Below, piece after piece: positions 24,161 to 34,690 of a stretch of 64,000 nt of DNA (position 1 is its first letter; each line of letters begins with the position of its first letter). The position numbers were made by a program, and so were the translations under genes. Source of the DNA: Valencia hispanica (taxonomy: Eukaryota; Chordata; Actinopteri; Cyprinodontiformes; Valenciidae); assembly GCA_963556495.2 (NCBI GenBank), contig OY747703.1:56576796-56640795 (forward strand), given 5' to 3'. The notes under the pieces were generated by a model. It saw only the letters and a list, made by a program, of their open reading frames with translations. It searched no databases and had not been told where the DNA came from.

Positions 24161-24872
24161 TGTCATGTTTGCGTATTTAAGGACCCAAATGCAGCAGTAA
24201 AATAGAATAATTTATTTATAACAAAAAACTAGAACTTACAGAACTCAGGAAACCAGAAAATGCAGCAACGAGGAAAACCAGGAACCAGACAAGGGAGACT
24301 GACGACAGACCAGTGAGTAGTGAATGAAAGGGAGCTGTTTAAATACTGAAGAGGGAGTGAGGAAATGACAGAGAAACCTGAGGACCAATTAGTGGGAAGC
24401 AGATGTAGGTGAGGGAAATTAGTGAAACTATGTCAGGAGCAGAGTGGCAGCGAGACAACAAGAAAGGGAAGACTGGCAAGGGAAACAGAAAACTTCCGTA
24501 AATAAGAAACTAGAAACTAACTAAAGATAAGATGTCTAAGATGGAATCTAAGGGGAAACTTAAGGGAGCCCTGGAGAACAAAAAGAAATAAAAACTGGAA
24601 GAAGAAATAAATTAAGAAACTACCCAATGAGAAATCAACCTACAAGAAAAGGGATTCTTAAAAAGGACTAACTAATAAGAGAAATAAGTATAACAGAACT
24701 AACTGGGACAAATAATAAAAAGAGGAAGAAACAAATAAACACACAAAGGCAGGTAAAACATCTAAAGGAGTGAAGAAGTATGGGACGGAGGAAGTGCCAA
24801 AACAACAACACCAAGGAATAAATTAAAATGATTAAGGAATCAGGAAAAGAACTAAAACCTCACATCATAACA
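24161..24872 (-). mobile_element. Solo LTR, minus strand (same family as 33684-34229)
   Basis: Read on the minus strand the element begins tgttatgatgtgagg and ends aacatgaca, the TG...CA rule of LTRs. It has a TATA-like cagtatttaaacagc near 24340, then ctggtctgtcgtcagtctc, a poly(A) signal (aataaat near 24210), and a U5-like end gcatttgggtcc ... aacatgaca. All of these are shared with the + strand LTR at 33684-34229. Flanking 5-mers are gtaca (24156-24160) and gtata (24873-24877), a 4/5 target-site duplication. No internal gag/pol was found, so it is a solo LTR. Ty3/gypsy type is likely but not proven. Confidence 0.8.
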
Positions 24873-24958
24873 GTATATAAATAAAGGATGGTATGGTATG
24901 AACTTTAACAAGTCATCTGAAGCCTGTAGAAATTAAGAAGGCTGTGAGTCTTGCACAG

Positions 24959-25684
24959 TATTCCTGAAAAGATTCCTTGAGTAATTCAGGTAGAAAAAAT
25001 ATTCGAGGCAAATAAGTTCCCTGAAGTACTCATTAAATTTTTTATTTCCATACTGCTCGTCGGCCCGGATAGTTATTTCAGTTTGACTATGCCCTCGCTA
25101 ACGATGACGTTCCATCCGTATGATTATTTCGGCTACACAACCCAATCACTCAGCTTATGCTAACGTATCTAAAGCGATGATGGATGTAATGACAGAAATG
25201 ATCGCATTAAGAAGAGTAAAGAAGAAACACAGTAACCAAAACAAAAGATAACTATTAAAAGTATGGGACCACTGCTAGCTAAACAGAGAGAAATTCAAAG
25301 TACAGTGTGTTTGTTGCAAAACTGAACTAGTGTTCCACAACATCCTCAATGCTGCAACATCTTAAAAGCATCCACTGCAACGCCGCGGGTTCGCCAGCCC
25401 GTTTGTCGCCTCGAATTGACAGGTGATATTTTATTTCAGCATTGCAAAAGTATATAACCCAAAGCAGTTATTGCAAGTGCAGATGAATGTGTGTACATTT
25501 TTGTAAACACCACACAAGTAATTAATTTTTTTAAAGCTTTTTCATGTTGACCTTAAAATAGCCTCGAGTCATAAAACTTAAATAACTGCAAAATGTCTTC
25601 AACATCTTTTCTGATAACTCGATTAGTTGTCAGAATACTCACTAGGTAATTCGATTAAGAAAATACTCGACAGCTCCAGCCCTG
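24959..25684 (-). mobile_element. Non-autonomous hAT-like element
   Basis: The right end reads, on the minus strand, cagggctggagctgtcgagt followed by attttcttaatcgaatta. This is the CAGGGCTG-type terminus of a common fish hAT family. The left end (tattcctgaaaagattcctt) is diverged. Flanking octamers ttgcacag (24951-24958) and atgcatag (25685-25692) match at 6 of 8, as expected for an aged hAT target duplication. There is no transposase. Confidence 0.55.
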
Positions 25685-25692
25685 ATGCATAG

Positions 25693-27523
25693 TCTGACCT
25701 TTCTGTGACGTCCACTCTTGGGAAGATTGGCATCTGTCCTGAGTTGTTTCCACTTGTGAACAATCTTTTTCTTGGGACTTTACGTACTATCGCAACAGAC
25801 GTGCCGTCGCCGACATGACGTATCCCACTAATTTACATCAAAGTGCAGCGAAGCGATGTAGTACCACCAAAAATGCGGAAGGGTAAATTCGCTGATTCTT
25901 GGCAAGAAATTGAGGATTTTAAACAGAGGCTGAAGTTTGTGGTTGAAAACAACCAAGAGGCTTATTTTATGTTTTGTAAAAAGATCAGTGTCGCATAAGT
26001 GGGCATCAACATGAGTAGGATAGCCACAAAACCGCCACCATTTGCGGCCGTGAACATATGCAGCAATCAATCGCCAGTTTTGGTTTTAAAGCTGGTACAG
26101 CAGGAGCAACTATGGCACCTGGAACACCAGTGTGTACACCTTTTCCAACAACGAGACCCCCTCCACAGCGAGGACTTCGACCCTTTCGTCTGCCGCATCC
26201 AACCACAGAGAGGCGCTAGCGGGCACACCAATGCAGCGGGCTGAGGTGATTAGGTGTTTATACACAGCGGTTAACCACCACTCACTGAACTCTAACAAGT
26301 GAATTCATTGAATTTTCCAGGCTTTTTTCTGATTTGGTTATTGTACAAAATAGTAATAAAGTGATAAAGTCTTCATTTTTTATTAGAGAAGGTCTTAAAT
26401 ATAGTCTTGAAGGGTATTAACATTGATTTTGAGATTCCTGCATAAACCCTGAGAAGAATGAATGTTAAATCATTTAAAAATGGCCTGAAACCAGATAGAT
26501 GGCTTCTCCAAGATCATTGCTGATGCCCTTCTTTCCTGGCATTGTTTTAAGGCAGATCTAGATGCTTCCGGACGTGGTAACACGGATGATGATCAGTTCA
26601 TGACCTTTAGAGGATCTCCAGGTAAAGATATGCATGACTCCTGCAGCACTGTTTATAAGTACGACATTTTTAAGTGACACATTGAACATGTTGTAATTGC
26701 TTCGTGTTGGTTCTCTGGCAGTAAAAAAAACAAATAACCCCAGGCCACTTTAGCAGAAAAGCCCTAATTAGGAGTAACAAGATGAGACACGAGCCAACAG
26801 CAACAGAGAATCGTTGTTTGTGTCAGGCGTCATGAGAAGGCCAATTACTATAAACTAACACTTTCATTTGACAGAAAGATGGAAAGGAACATGTGTATCT
26901 CTTTAATTGTGTGTGACCCTAGATGTTAAGTGTGCTGCGGGCAGAAAGCCTCCACCAATCAGGGGGATTACTCACACGCTTCAGGGTGACCTCAAAGAAA
27001 CAAAACTAAATCAGGCCAAACAAAAGCAGAAGCCACCAATCTCAAGGCTTCCAGGAACAAACCCTTATTTCTCCATGCTTTTCCTGGATCATTTCTTCAA
27101 GTATATTTATGTCATTTCTGTTTATCTCTTGTTTCTTTCCATCTTCTTTATCGTGGCGTTTTCTGCAGCCCTCCCCTCTCCTCCCTCGGTGTCACTCAGC
27201 CCATCTGGGGTTGGGAACATCGGTCCCTGTCAGGGGAGCTCAGTGGGGCCCTGCCAAAGACACAAAGGCCGGATTACTGCAGCTGCCAGTCACACTAAGA
27301 CCCATACAGCAACTCTTCGGAGTCTATACCGGTGTCCTCAACCCTCGCACCCAGCCCGGTCACAAAGGGACATCATTAGCTCTGGCACAAAGGAGTCCCC
27401 TCCTCGCGCCGTCTTAACCACCACCACAATAAGACCCACAAACAGCCAGATTAGAGAAGATGATATGCATGTGTAATATATGCTAAAGCAGTGTCATCTG
27501 TTTAAAACTGGAGGGGTAGCTAC
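25693..27523. other. Intergenic, no gene
   Basis: No supported exon. The 189-codon frame at 26907-27476 lacks a recognisable domain or splice context. The composition at 26500-27450 is non-repetitive. Confidence 0.4.
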
Positions 27524-27869
27524 TGTTGAGGGCTTTGTTCCTGCGGTGCGTCTTTTATTGAAAACTCCTTCCACTCCTTACGATTGCCTCTTATATTGAA
27601 GTAGTCTGTTTTTGTACGGCAAAAGTCTCTCTTAAGCATCAGTTTACATAACAAGACAGAGACATACAGAGCTCTAATGTTTAAATTTCTTGGTTTCTGA
27701 TATGTCCTAAACAAACAAAGTGCCACTATGCTTAACTGGTGGGTTTTAATTGGAATTTCAAGGAAGAATTGTCCCATGTTTCCGATGACAGCTGTGTTAG
27801 AGTTTGAGAAATCTTTCGTAAGAACAAAGGTCACCCCTTCAATCAGTCGCACACTATGTATAAACTACA
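27524..27869 (-). mobile_element. Candidate solo LTR, minus strand
   Basis: On the minus strand, ttttcaataaaagacgcacc is followed 20 or so bases later by aagccctcaaca. That is a poly(A) signal plus short R-U5 ending in CA. A TG start is proposed at tgtagtttatacatag (27869 downward). I could not identify a matching target-site duplication (gctac versus acaca), so the 5' boundary is uncertain. Confidence 0.35.
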
Positions 27870-28914
27870 ACACACATAGCTCCCTGTTGATTCTTCTTTG
27901 ACTGGGGATGTTCGATATCGAGATTTAGTTAAAATGTTCATTTCTAATAAAACGGGTACCTAAACGTTCAAGGTCAGCTCAAAAATGCAGAAGCCACAGT
28001 ATATATTGCGAGTTCTGCCAAATAGACAAAAATATCTCAAAACGGACCTGTCATATATTTGGCGTTTTGAGTGAGAGGAGAAGTGGCTGAAGAGTTTGAT
28101 GTATAGGTTAGGGAGACCAACTGTCCACTTTTCACGTGCTGTCTGACTCATCCGGGGGAAATTTATAGATTCATTAAAATGTCCAGGTTTTCATTGTTTA
28201 TCAGGGGACTATGCTTAAACTGACAGCGGGCTGTGCTGCACTCGTTGTGCTGCACCACGTTGCTGCTGTTTACAAGAAGTCAAAGATTAAGTGCAGCTTT
28301 GTGGAAGAACAGCAAAAGATATACTGTCCGATCGCAACAAAGAGGTGCCAGCGTCCATCATTCACATAGCTGGCATATGTTGGGCACCAGCCATTGAACT
28401 GGACTACAGAGACAGACCTCCTGCTGTAAGAACTAACAATCCCACAATGCACTGCATTAAACCCACCTTCAGTGTCAACAGGAAGTGGAGGAGCTTCACT
28501 GTGTGAATGTGTCACATCATCACTCCAGAAATAAAGCATGCTCTGCCCTGACTTTGGCCTCTTGTCTGTGGTTCACCACACCGGAGAGACCTCAGCGCGC
28601 AACCTCCATACTTCTAGAGGCGAGCAAGCTTCTGGAAGAAGCTTCTTAGATGTGTAGTCTGCTGATGGTGGATCCGGTAACTGTATTCTGGCCTATGGAA
28701 TAAGTCTTGAACCTGACTTATCCAAAACTCTACAGAAGGAATCTTTGAATTACAGATTCCACCAAAGAGAGAGACAGTCTCTGTGACTAAGGCCCTGTCG
28801 CCCTGGTGTGGGAAGAGGATATGCAGTTTTGCCACGTAGCTGCTGCAAACCTATCAGCTAACCATTGCTGGTTCACCACCAGTTAATACAACAGATTCAC
28901 CTTTCTACGATGTC
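27870..28914. other. Intergenic, no gene
   Basis: No gene and no confidently classified repeat. The 71- and 89-codon overlapping frames at 28270-28539 on opposite strands are without known domains. Confidence 0.4.
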
Positions 28915-29345
28915 TTAGGGTGCATTCACTCCAGCCCTGTTTAGTCCCCTTAAATCAAACTCTAGTTCGTTTGCCCAGAACGCACGGTTCGTTTGGAGAG
29001 TTGTGAATGCGCATTCGAACTCTGATTCGGACCAAACAAGCAAACTCTAGTCCATCTAAAAACGTAGGTCTCAGTGAAAAATCTGGCAAGAGGCTTTGCC
29101 TGGCAGAACGAGGGACGTGCGGGGAAGAGGGCTGGGCGGCGTCAACATTTCCTTGCTGTTCCAACTCCAACTCGCTACGGAGGAGTGGCCAAGACTCCGC
29201 TTATTTTCTACCCCACAGCAGCAGGATGGCTGTTGTCAGCCATCACTGGCTGACGTCAGCTATCACTGCAAAGCGAATAGCAATGCCTGATTCAAATTCA
29301 AGTGCAGCGTAGCGTTTTAACCTGAAGAGGGTGCCACACTGACGG
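28915..29345. repeat. Possible non-autonomous DNA transposon
   Basis: It starts with gggtgcattcactccag and continues with aaactctagttcgtttgccc and cgaactctgattcggacc, wording typical of a common fish non-autonomous element. A candidate opposite end is gagggtgccacactg at 29327-29341. No transposase, and the target duplication is not clear. Confidence 0.45.
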
Positions 29346-29462
29346 TTTAAATTAATATTTTTACCAAAGTGTACTAAAATACCAAAAATAATGACCAGAC
29401 ATGTAGACAACACTATTGGACACTCATTTATACAGTTTACAAGCAAAAAAATGATTTGGGGG

Positions 29463-31160
29463 TGAGTTGCTCTTTAAGTAAAGGTTTAATTACATCAATC
29501 TTAAATTCCTGTGGTACATATCCATTTACTAAGGATAGATTCATCATATATAAAATGGGGGAAGTAATGAAAGGGAACACTTGTTAAAAAAATTTAGTTG
29601 GGATTGGGTCTAACATGCAGGTTGAAGGTTTAGATGAAGCTAATGTTTTTAAACATTCCCAAAGCTCGACTGAATTACAACAGTCCAAACACAGATGAGG
29701 TTCTAGTTACCTCCGATACTGTCTCACTTACTGAGAGAGAAGTAATTATCTTTGGGAGGATGCCAATGATTTAATTTTCCTAGAATTCATTTATTTATTC
29801 ATGAAGAATCCCATAAAGTCATTACTACTTAGTGCTGGGTAAATATTTGGCTCAAAAGACCTATGATCCTAAGTTTGGCAACTGTACTAAAAAGAAACAT
29901 AGGATTGTTCTTATTCGCCTCTATTAATGATGAAAAGTATGCTGTTCCAGCTTGTCGAAGGGTCTTTTCATACAGCAGTAGGCTGTTTTTCCAGGTTAAA
30001 TAGGATTCCTCAAGGGGTGTAGAGTGCCACTTTTTAAATTTTCCAATTTTTTTGCATTCTGGCTGAACATCCGCCGTGTCCTGTTATCAACTTTTTACTT
30101 TCTTTAATATAGTACTCTTATATCAGATCCTCCGTTCTTTCTGTATCTCTGCTCTGTCTTCTCAAACCCCCAGACGGTCGTGGCAGATGGCCGCTCCTAC
30201 TGAGCCTGGTTCTGTTGGAGGTTTCTTCCTGTTAAAGGGGAGTTTTTCCTCTCCACTGTCACTACATGCTTGCTCGGTATATGGGATTGCTGAAGGATTG
30301 CTGTGGTTGGAAGTCTGCATCAACGGGACGCAACCTCAAGTAAATGACTGGATGCAATCTGCTTGGATTCCTTAAATAGGAAACTAACTAAAACTTTAAA
30401 CTAATTGGAATGTTTGTATGACTGCATTGAAATGACTTTTCTTGTTAAGTGCCTTGAGATGACATCTGTTGTGAATTGGTGCTATATAAATAAACTGAAT
30501 TGAATTGAATTTAAAGTACTGGTCTAAAGTATGCAACCAGGGAACCAACTTCCTATGGCTAATTACTTTCCTTTTTAGGGGGGCTACATTGTCTAATGCC
30601 AGAAGCAATGAGGAAGTAACGCTATGAACTAGACAATCTATTTCTGAAGGGTTAGAGATGGAATTGCTGCCATCCATTGTGTTACTGACATACTTAGGAA
30701 ATTAGGACTGGAGCAGATTCTTTGAAACTTGTTACAACATTGTCTGATAAAGCTCTACTATAATTAGATTTTCTTTCAGGTTTGGGGTGTTCAGTCAAAA
30801 TAAATTCACATGTTATCAAAAAATTGTCAGATAGGACAGGGTTATGTGGGAGGACTGTTATTTCTTCACACTCAGTGCTGTATGTCAGTACAAGGTCCAA
30901 GGTTTGTCGACCTGAGTGGGTGGGTCCCTGTACTTTTTGAGTGAAGCCAATTGAGTCTAAGATAGCATTAAAGGCTGCATTTAGGCTATCACTTTTAGTG
31001 TACACATGAATATTAAAATCCCCCACTATAATGACCCTATCAGTATTTAATACTAAATCAGATAAAAAAAATCTGAGATCTGATGTAAAAATTGAGAGTT
31101 CTAAAAAACTTGCAATTTTTAAAAAATCAGACAATGTGATTTCCTGATTTAAAAACAATT
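29463..31160 (-). pseudogene. L2-type LINE, endonuclease part, split by a second LINE end
   Basis: On the minus strand, 31158-30694 encodes the C-terminal half of an APE-type endonuclease. The blocks VIIVGDFNIHV, QTLDLVLTY and SDNFLITCEF give the order GDFN, DLVLT, SDH-like, with H changed to N in the last. The linker continues at 30690-30515 and again at 30060-29463, where YEKTLRQAGTAYFSSLIEAN-like and NNPMFLF-like sequence corresponds to the region just before RT. The break at 30061-30512 is a + strand LINE 3' end. Stops and frameshifts are present and no RT is left, so the copy is both truncated and disrupted. Confidence 0.75.
30061..30512 (+). repeat. LINE 3' end nested in an older LINE
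   Basis: The sequence includes tctctgctctgtcttctcaa, ggagtttttcctctccactg, catgcttgctcggtatatggg and ccttgagatgacatctgttg, and terminates with repeated gaattgaatt units after ctatataaataaactg. It is a 5'-truncated, non-coding LINE end inserted in opposite orientation into the endonuclease-bearing LINE copy. The left limit is uncertain by some tens of bases. Confidence 0.7.
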
Positions 31161-31165
31161 TTGTT

Positions 31166-31273
31166 TCTCACAGTGGAAATGCACCTACAATGTGAATTTC
31201 AGACCCCTCCATAGTTTCTAAGTGGGAGAACTTGCAAAATCGCAGGGTGTTCAAATACTTATGTTCCTCACTG
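31166..31273 (-). mobile_element. Tc1-like element terminus (fragment)
   Basis: Read on the minus strand it begins cagtgaggaacataagtatt then tgaacaccctgcgattttg, a characteristic Tc1-family terminal inverted repeat, adjacent to a TA dinucleotide (31274-31275). Only about 108 bp of one end is present. Confidence 0.55.
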
Positions 31274-31276
31274 TAT

Positions 31277-31430
31277 ATTCTGCTGGACGTTTCTTCCTGT
31301 TAAATGTAATTATTTCTCTCTACCGTCACCACATGCTTGCTCAGGATAAGAGATTGTTGCAATGACTTGATGCAATCATCTGGACTCCATTGATAAAAAG
31401 CTATTGACCAATTGCTGTCATCAGCCGTCT
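31277..31430 (+). repeat. L2-type LINE 3' fragment
   Basis: Shares ctgctggacgtttcttcctg and ccaccatgcttgctcagg-like words with the LINE end at 30061-30512, but the terminal repeat tail is missing. Confidence 0.55.
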
Positions 31431-32500
31431 TTACTGTACCATAATGCACTTTTTTAAAATTCCAGACCATTAAAGAAAAATCTGTTAAAGGTGCTAACAC
31501 GACAGAAAATGTCTGCTTTGCAAAGTATCTGTGGGCAGGGTCGGTGTCAGAACAGATGCACTTCTAGAAAAATTAAAGATTGTTCAGGACTAAATAAGTA
31601 GTTCTACTTTTCATGAAGCTGTAATCTGCTAACAAACCAATGAAATTGTTGCCACATCTGATTAAACTATAACATTTAGTGAAACATTGAGGATGGACCA
31701 GGGGAATTCTCATCACATTAGAACAGTGTTTGACTTTGTTGGATAAAAGCAAGAGAAAATATAAAACCGAGCCTTAAGGGCGCAGCGTAGAGGTTGGGAA
31801 TGCCTTTTATGTCTGAGCCTGGACCAGTGGAGCATTATAAAGGGAGGAAACATTGTCGTTTTTTTATTTGAAGTGGGAGGTTTTCTGCCTACGGAAATGT
31901 GTGAACATTTTGTCGTCTCCTGAAGTTCATTGCAGGACTTTCACCTTTTCAGATCTTTCATTCTCTTTGTCTTGGCATCTGAGAGCATACTTTAACATAA
32001 AGGATAAAGCAAGTTAGGCTTATACTGTGGGAGAGGTCAAAGGTCTTTTAGAATGCATGGAACCAGATGAAGATCAGCAGAAATTGAGAAGAAGGGGTTG
32101 TTTAGTGGCTTTCTTTAGGTCACACCAAGAGAAAGAGTCCTGTACAGATGACATTTTGATTTATTTGTCTGTGGTTCTATGGTGTGCTGAAGAAAATCAA
32201 AACATTTTATGAGTATCAAGAACTTTTATAAGCAAATAAATCAAACCTTTGTGAAGGTTTGTGTAATCTCCTCACTCCCACCTGCTGCCAGTGCTGTGAA
32301 AGATCTGCACTGGCTCCCTACACAACTCCTTAGGTTTTTGAATGCAAAGTCAGTTTCATGCCTTTCTTCGCAGGTAAACATCACTAACACAAGAAGGCCT
32401 TTCCTTTACAGCAGACAGTCTGGAAAGAAGGATTTCACATCATCCGCTGTGCTTAATGTAGGAAAAAAACAGGGTCAAAAACAGGGTCATTTCGTTTTGT
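31431..32500. other. Intergenic, no gene
   Basis: No gene. Around 32280-32330 the + strand reads SAVKDLHWLPTQL, resembling a scrap of a LINE C-terminus. Otherwise nothing is recognised. Confidence 0.4.
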
Positions 32501-32555
32501 ATATGTATGTATGTATGTATATATATATATATATACACATACATACATACATATG

Positions 32556-32595
<40 letters not shown>

Positions 32596-32686
32596 CATAC
32601 ATACATATGTATGTGTATATATATATATATACACATACACACACACATATATATATATATATCACATATATATATATGGACTGGAC
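32501..32686. repeat. Compound TATG/TA/CATA microsatellite with mirror symmetry
   Basis: Alternating blocks of tatg, ta, acat and ca repeat in a nearly palindromic order, for example tatgtatgtatgtata then tatacacatacatacata, twice over. It generates Tyr/Ile/His-rich spurious frames on both strands. Confidence 0.95.
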
Positions 32687-33683
32687 TAAATTTTAACAAC
32701 CTTTGTGCGAAGCAAGTTGGAGATTTTCTCAGCCTACTTTTTAAACAGAATAAATGTTAAATGAGTAATCGCATGCTTTTATAGGAGGTCATTAAAAGAG
32801 TTACACTCTGGTCCACATAAAATCATGGCTCTTCTTGCTTCTGCCTCGCCTCAGGCCTGCCAAGAAGAGCTGACTCATTTTTGCAGTAACTCCTTCATGT
32901 TGGGAGCTGTTGAGGGAAACTCCAGAGTGAAATGAAGAACAAGAAAAAAATAGCAGTCTGGACAAGTGAACTGCTACCTGCTTTGAAAAAACAGAAAATA
33001 GCCCTTTCCTTAGATAAGGAAGGAATCTGAGCCACGGAGCTAAGCTAAACATGTCAACTTGGCAGCAAGTGCTTAGAAATGCGTCCCTCTTTTGGAACAG
33101 CTCCTGGACTTTTCCTGCAGGAGAGAAGGAGACATACATCAGCATGAAGAAGTCATCCCACCTCATATCCTGATGCTGGGTTATCAGGGCCTCCATCTTT
33201 AGCTTTGGGCCATTCGAGCCTTCCATCGCACACTAAAAGGAAGGCTTTAAAATAAATCCAACAACAACTATTAATATGGAGCAGCTTTAAAAATAAAAGC
33301 ACACCCTCCACTCACTACCTGGTTAAGATGTGTCAAACAAATTCATCTGTTGTTTTTCAGCAACATAATGGAGAAAAAAACTAAATCAGTACCTTAATTA
33401 TTCATGTCTAACAGGTACCATAAAATGAATATTATGCTTTACTCTTGAATCTATTTCGATGTCTCAGTTAGGCATTTATAATTTCCTGTTTTCTTGGGGT
33501 GTAAATATGATGCGACATAGAGACATGTATTTATCCTAAGGTGTGTGGATATTAAGGGGCCGCATCCTTTGAAGGCTGATTTCGTCACAGCGATGCAACA
33601 AAAGCTGTCCAAATTCTAAGGATCCTTCAAATGTGTCCTCCTTGTCCTGGGTCACGCGTATCCTTCGCAGCCCACCCTATCCC
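32687..33683. other. Intergenic, no gene
   Basis: No supported exon. The 141-codon minus strand frame at 32801-33226 has no recognised domain. Confidence 0.4.
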
Positions 33684-34229
33684 TGTCAGATTCTGTGGAT
33701 TTTGCTTGGTTTTCCTTCCACTTAATTTCCTTCCCCTCTGTACCCTAATCTGCTTTCTTGTTTTGGTCCCTCCTGTTTGTGTTTAACCTAATTCTTTTCC
33801 TTATCTAGTCTTTTCATGTTAGATTATTTCCTTGTCTTTATTAGTTTATTCTCTCTAGTATTTCCTTAGGTCCCCTTCCTAGACTTATTATCTTTAGTTT
33901 AGAGTTTTCTGTCTCCCCACCATTCTACCTCTCTTCCCAGCTGATTGTTTCCACCTGCTCTCTCCCTCTCACCTGCATCTGATTCCCCTAATTGGTCATT
34001 GGTCTCCTCTCACTTCCTCATTTCCCCCCCAGTATAAATTCTTCTCTCATTCAGTCACAACTCGCTGGTCCGTCGTCAATCTTTCCCTGTCTGGTTCCTG
34101 TTTCCTCCTCATCTCTGCATTTTTTGTTTTCCTAGTTCTGTAAGTTTTTGCTCTTTGTTTTCGTTATAAATAAATCATTTAAGTTTTATTCTTTGCTGCC
34201 TTTGGGTCCTAAATACAACAAACATGACA
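33684..34229 (+). mobile_element. Solo LTR with perfect 5-bp target duplication
   Basis: The 546-bp element starts tgtcagattctgtgg and ends aacatgaca. It is flanked by identical 5-mers, atccc at 33679-33683 and 34230-34234, which fixes both ends. Internal signals are ordered as in an LTR: TATA-like cagtataaattc (about 34031), a likely start region ctcgctggtccgtcgtc, poly(A) signal aataaat (about 34169), and a U5-like tail tttgggtcctaaatac. No internal coding region is left, so it arose by LTR-LTR recombination. Related to the minus strand copy at 24161-24872. Ty3/gypsy origin is likely from the terminal words but unproven. Confidence 0.9.
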
Positions 34230-34539
34230 ATCCCAAGATTCAAGGCGGGCAGAGCGGGACGTTTTTGTTCTTGTATCAATGGCAAACGAACCAGGAGCAG
34301 AGTTCAGCTTTAAATATACGTTTACTAAAATCTGGCGGAACATAAATTAAAAAGCTAACTTGGTTGTTTTGTTAGGCTTTTGTCATTTGGATAAGAAGTG
34401 TTTTTAATATCAGTTTTGTAAAAAAAAAAAAAAAGATTTATTTAATGAATTAAAAAGGATACAGGTTACATACCAAGGCGTGTAGCATGACAAACTGAAT
34501 TAGACTGCGTTTTGTAACTAGGAGAAAATTGGAAGGGAA
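34230..34539. other. Intergenic, no gene
   Basis: AT-rich sequence, including an A14 run near 34421. Nothing recognised. Confidence 0.45.
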
Positions 34540-34690
34540 ATTACCGATTTTGAATCCGTCTCTATGACTGGACAGATTTGACCACATATTTCTGTATATA
34601 AATTGGACTTGATGGTCTTGTAAAATGCCCCGAGATGACGTTTGTTGTGAATCGATGCTATGTATATAAACTGAATTGAGCTGCATTTAA
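34540..34690 (+). repeat. L2-type LINE 3' end fragment
   Basis: Contains ccccgagatgacgtttgttg and gaatcgatgctatgtatata followed by aactgaattgag, matching the LINE terminus at 30061-30512. Confidence 0.65.

Noticed and set aside
26907..27476. 189-codon open frame as a gene
   Set aside because: No recognisable motif; Ser/Thr/Arg-rich 3' half; frame lacks support from flanking splice sites.
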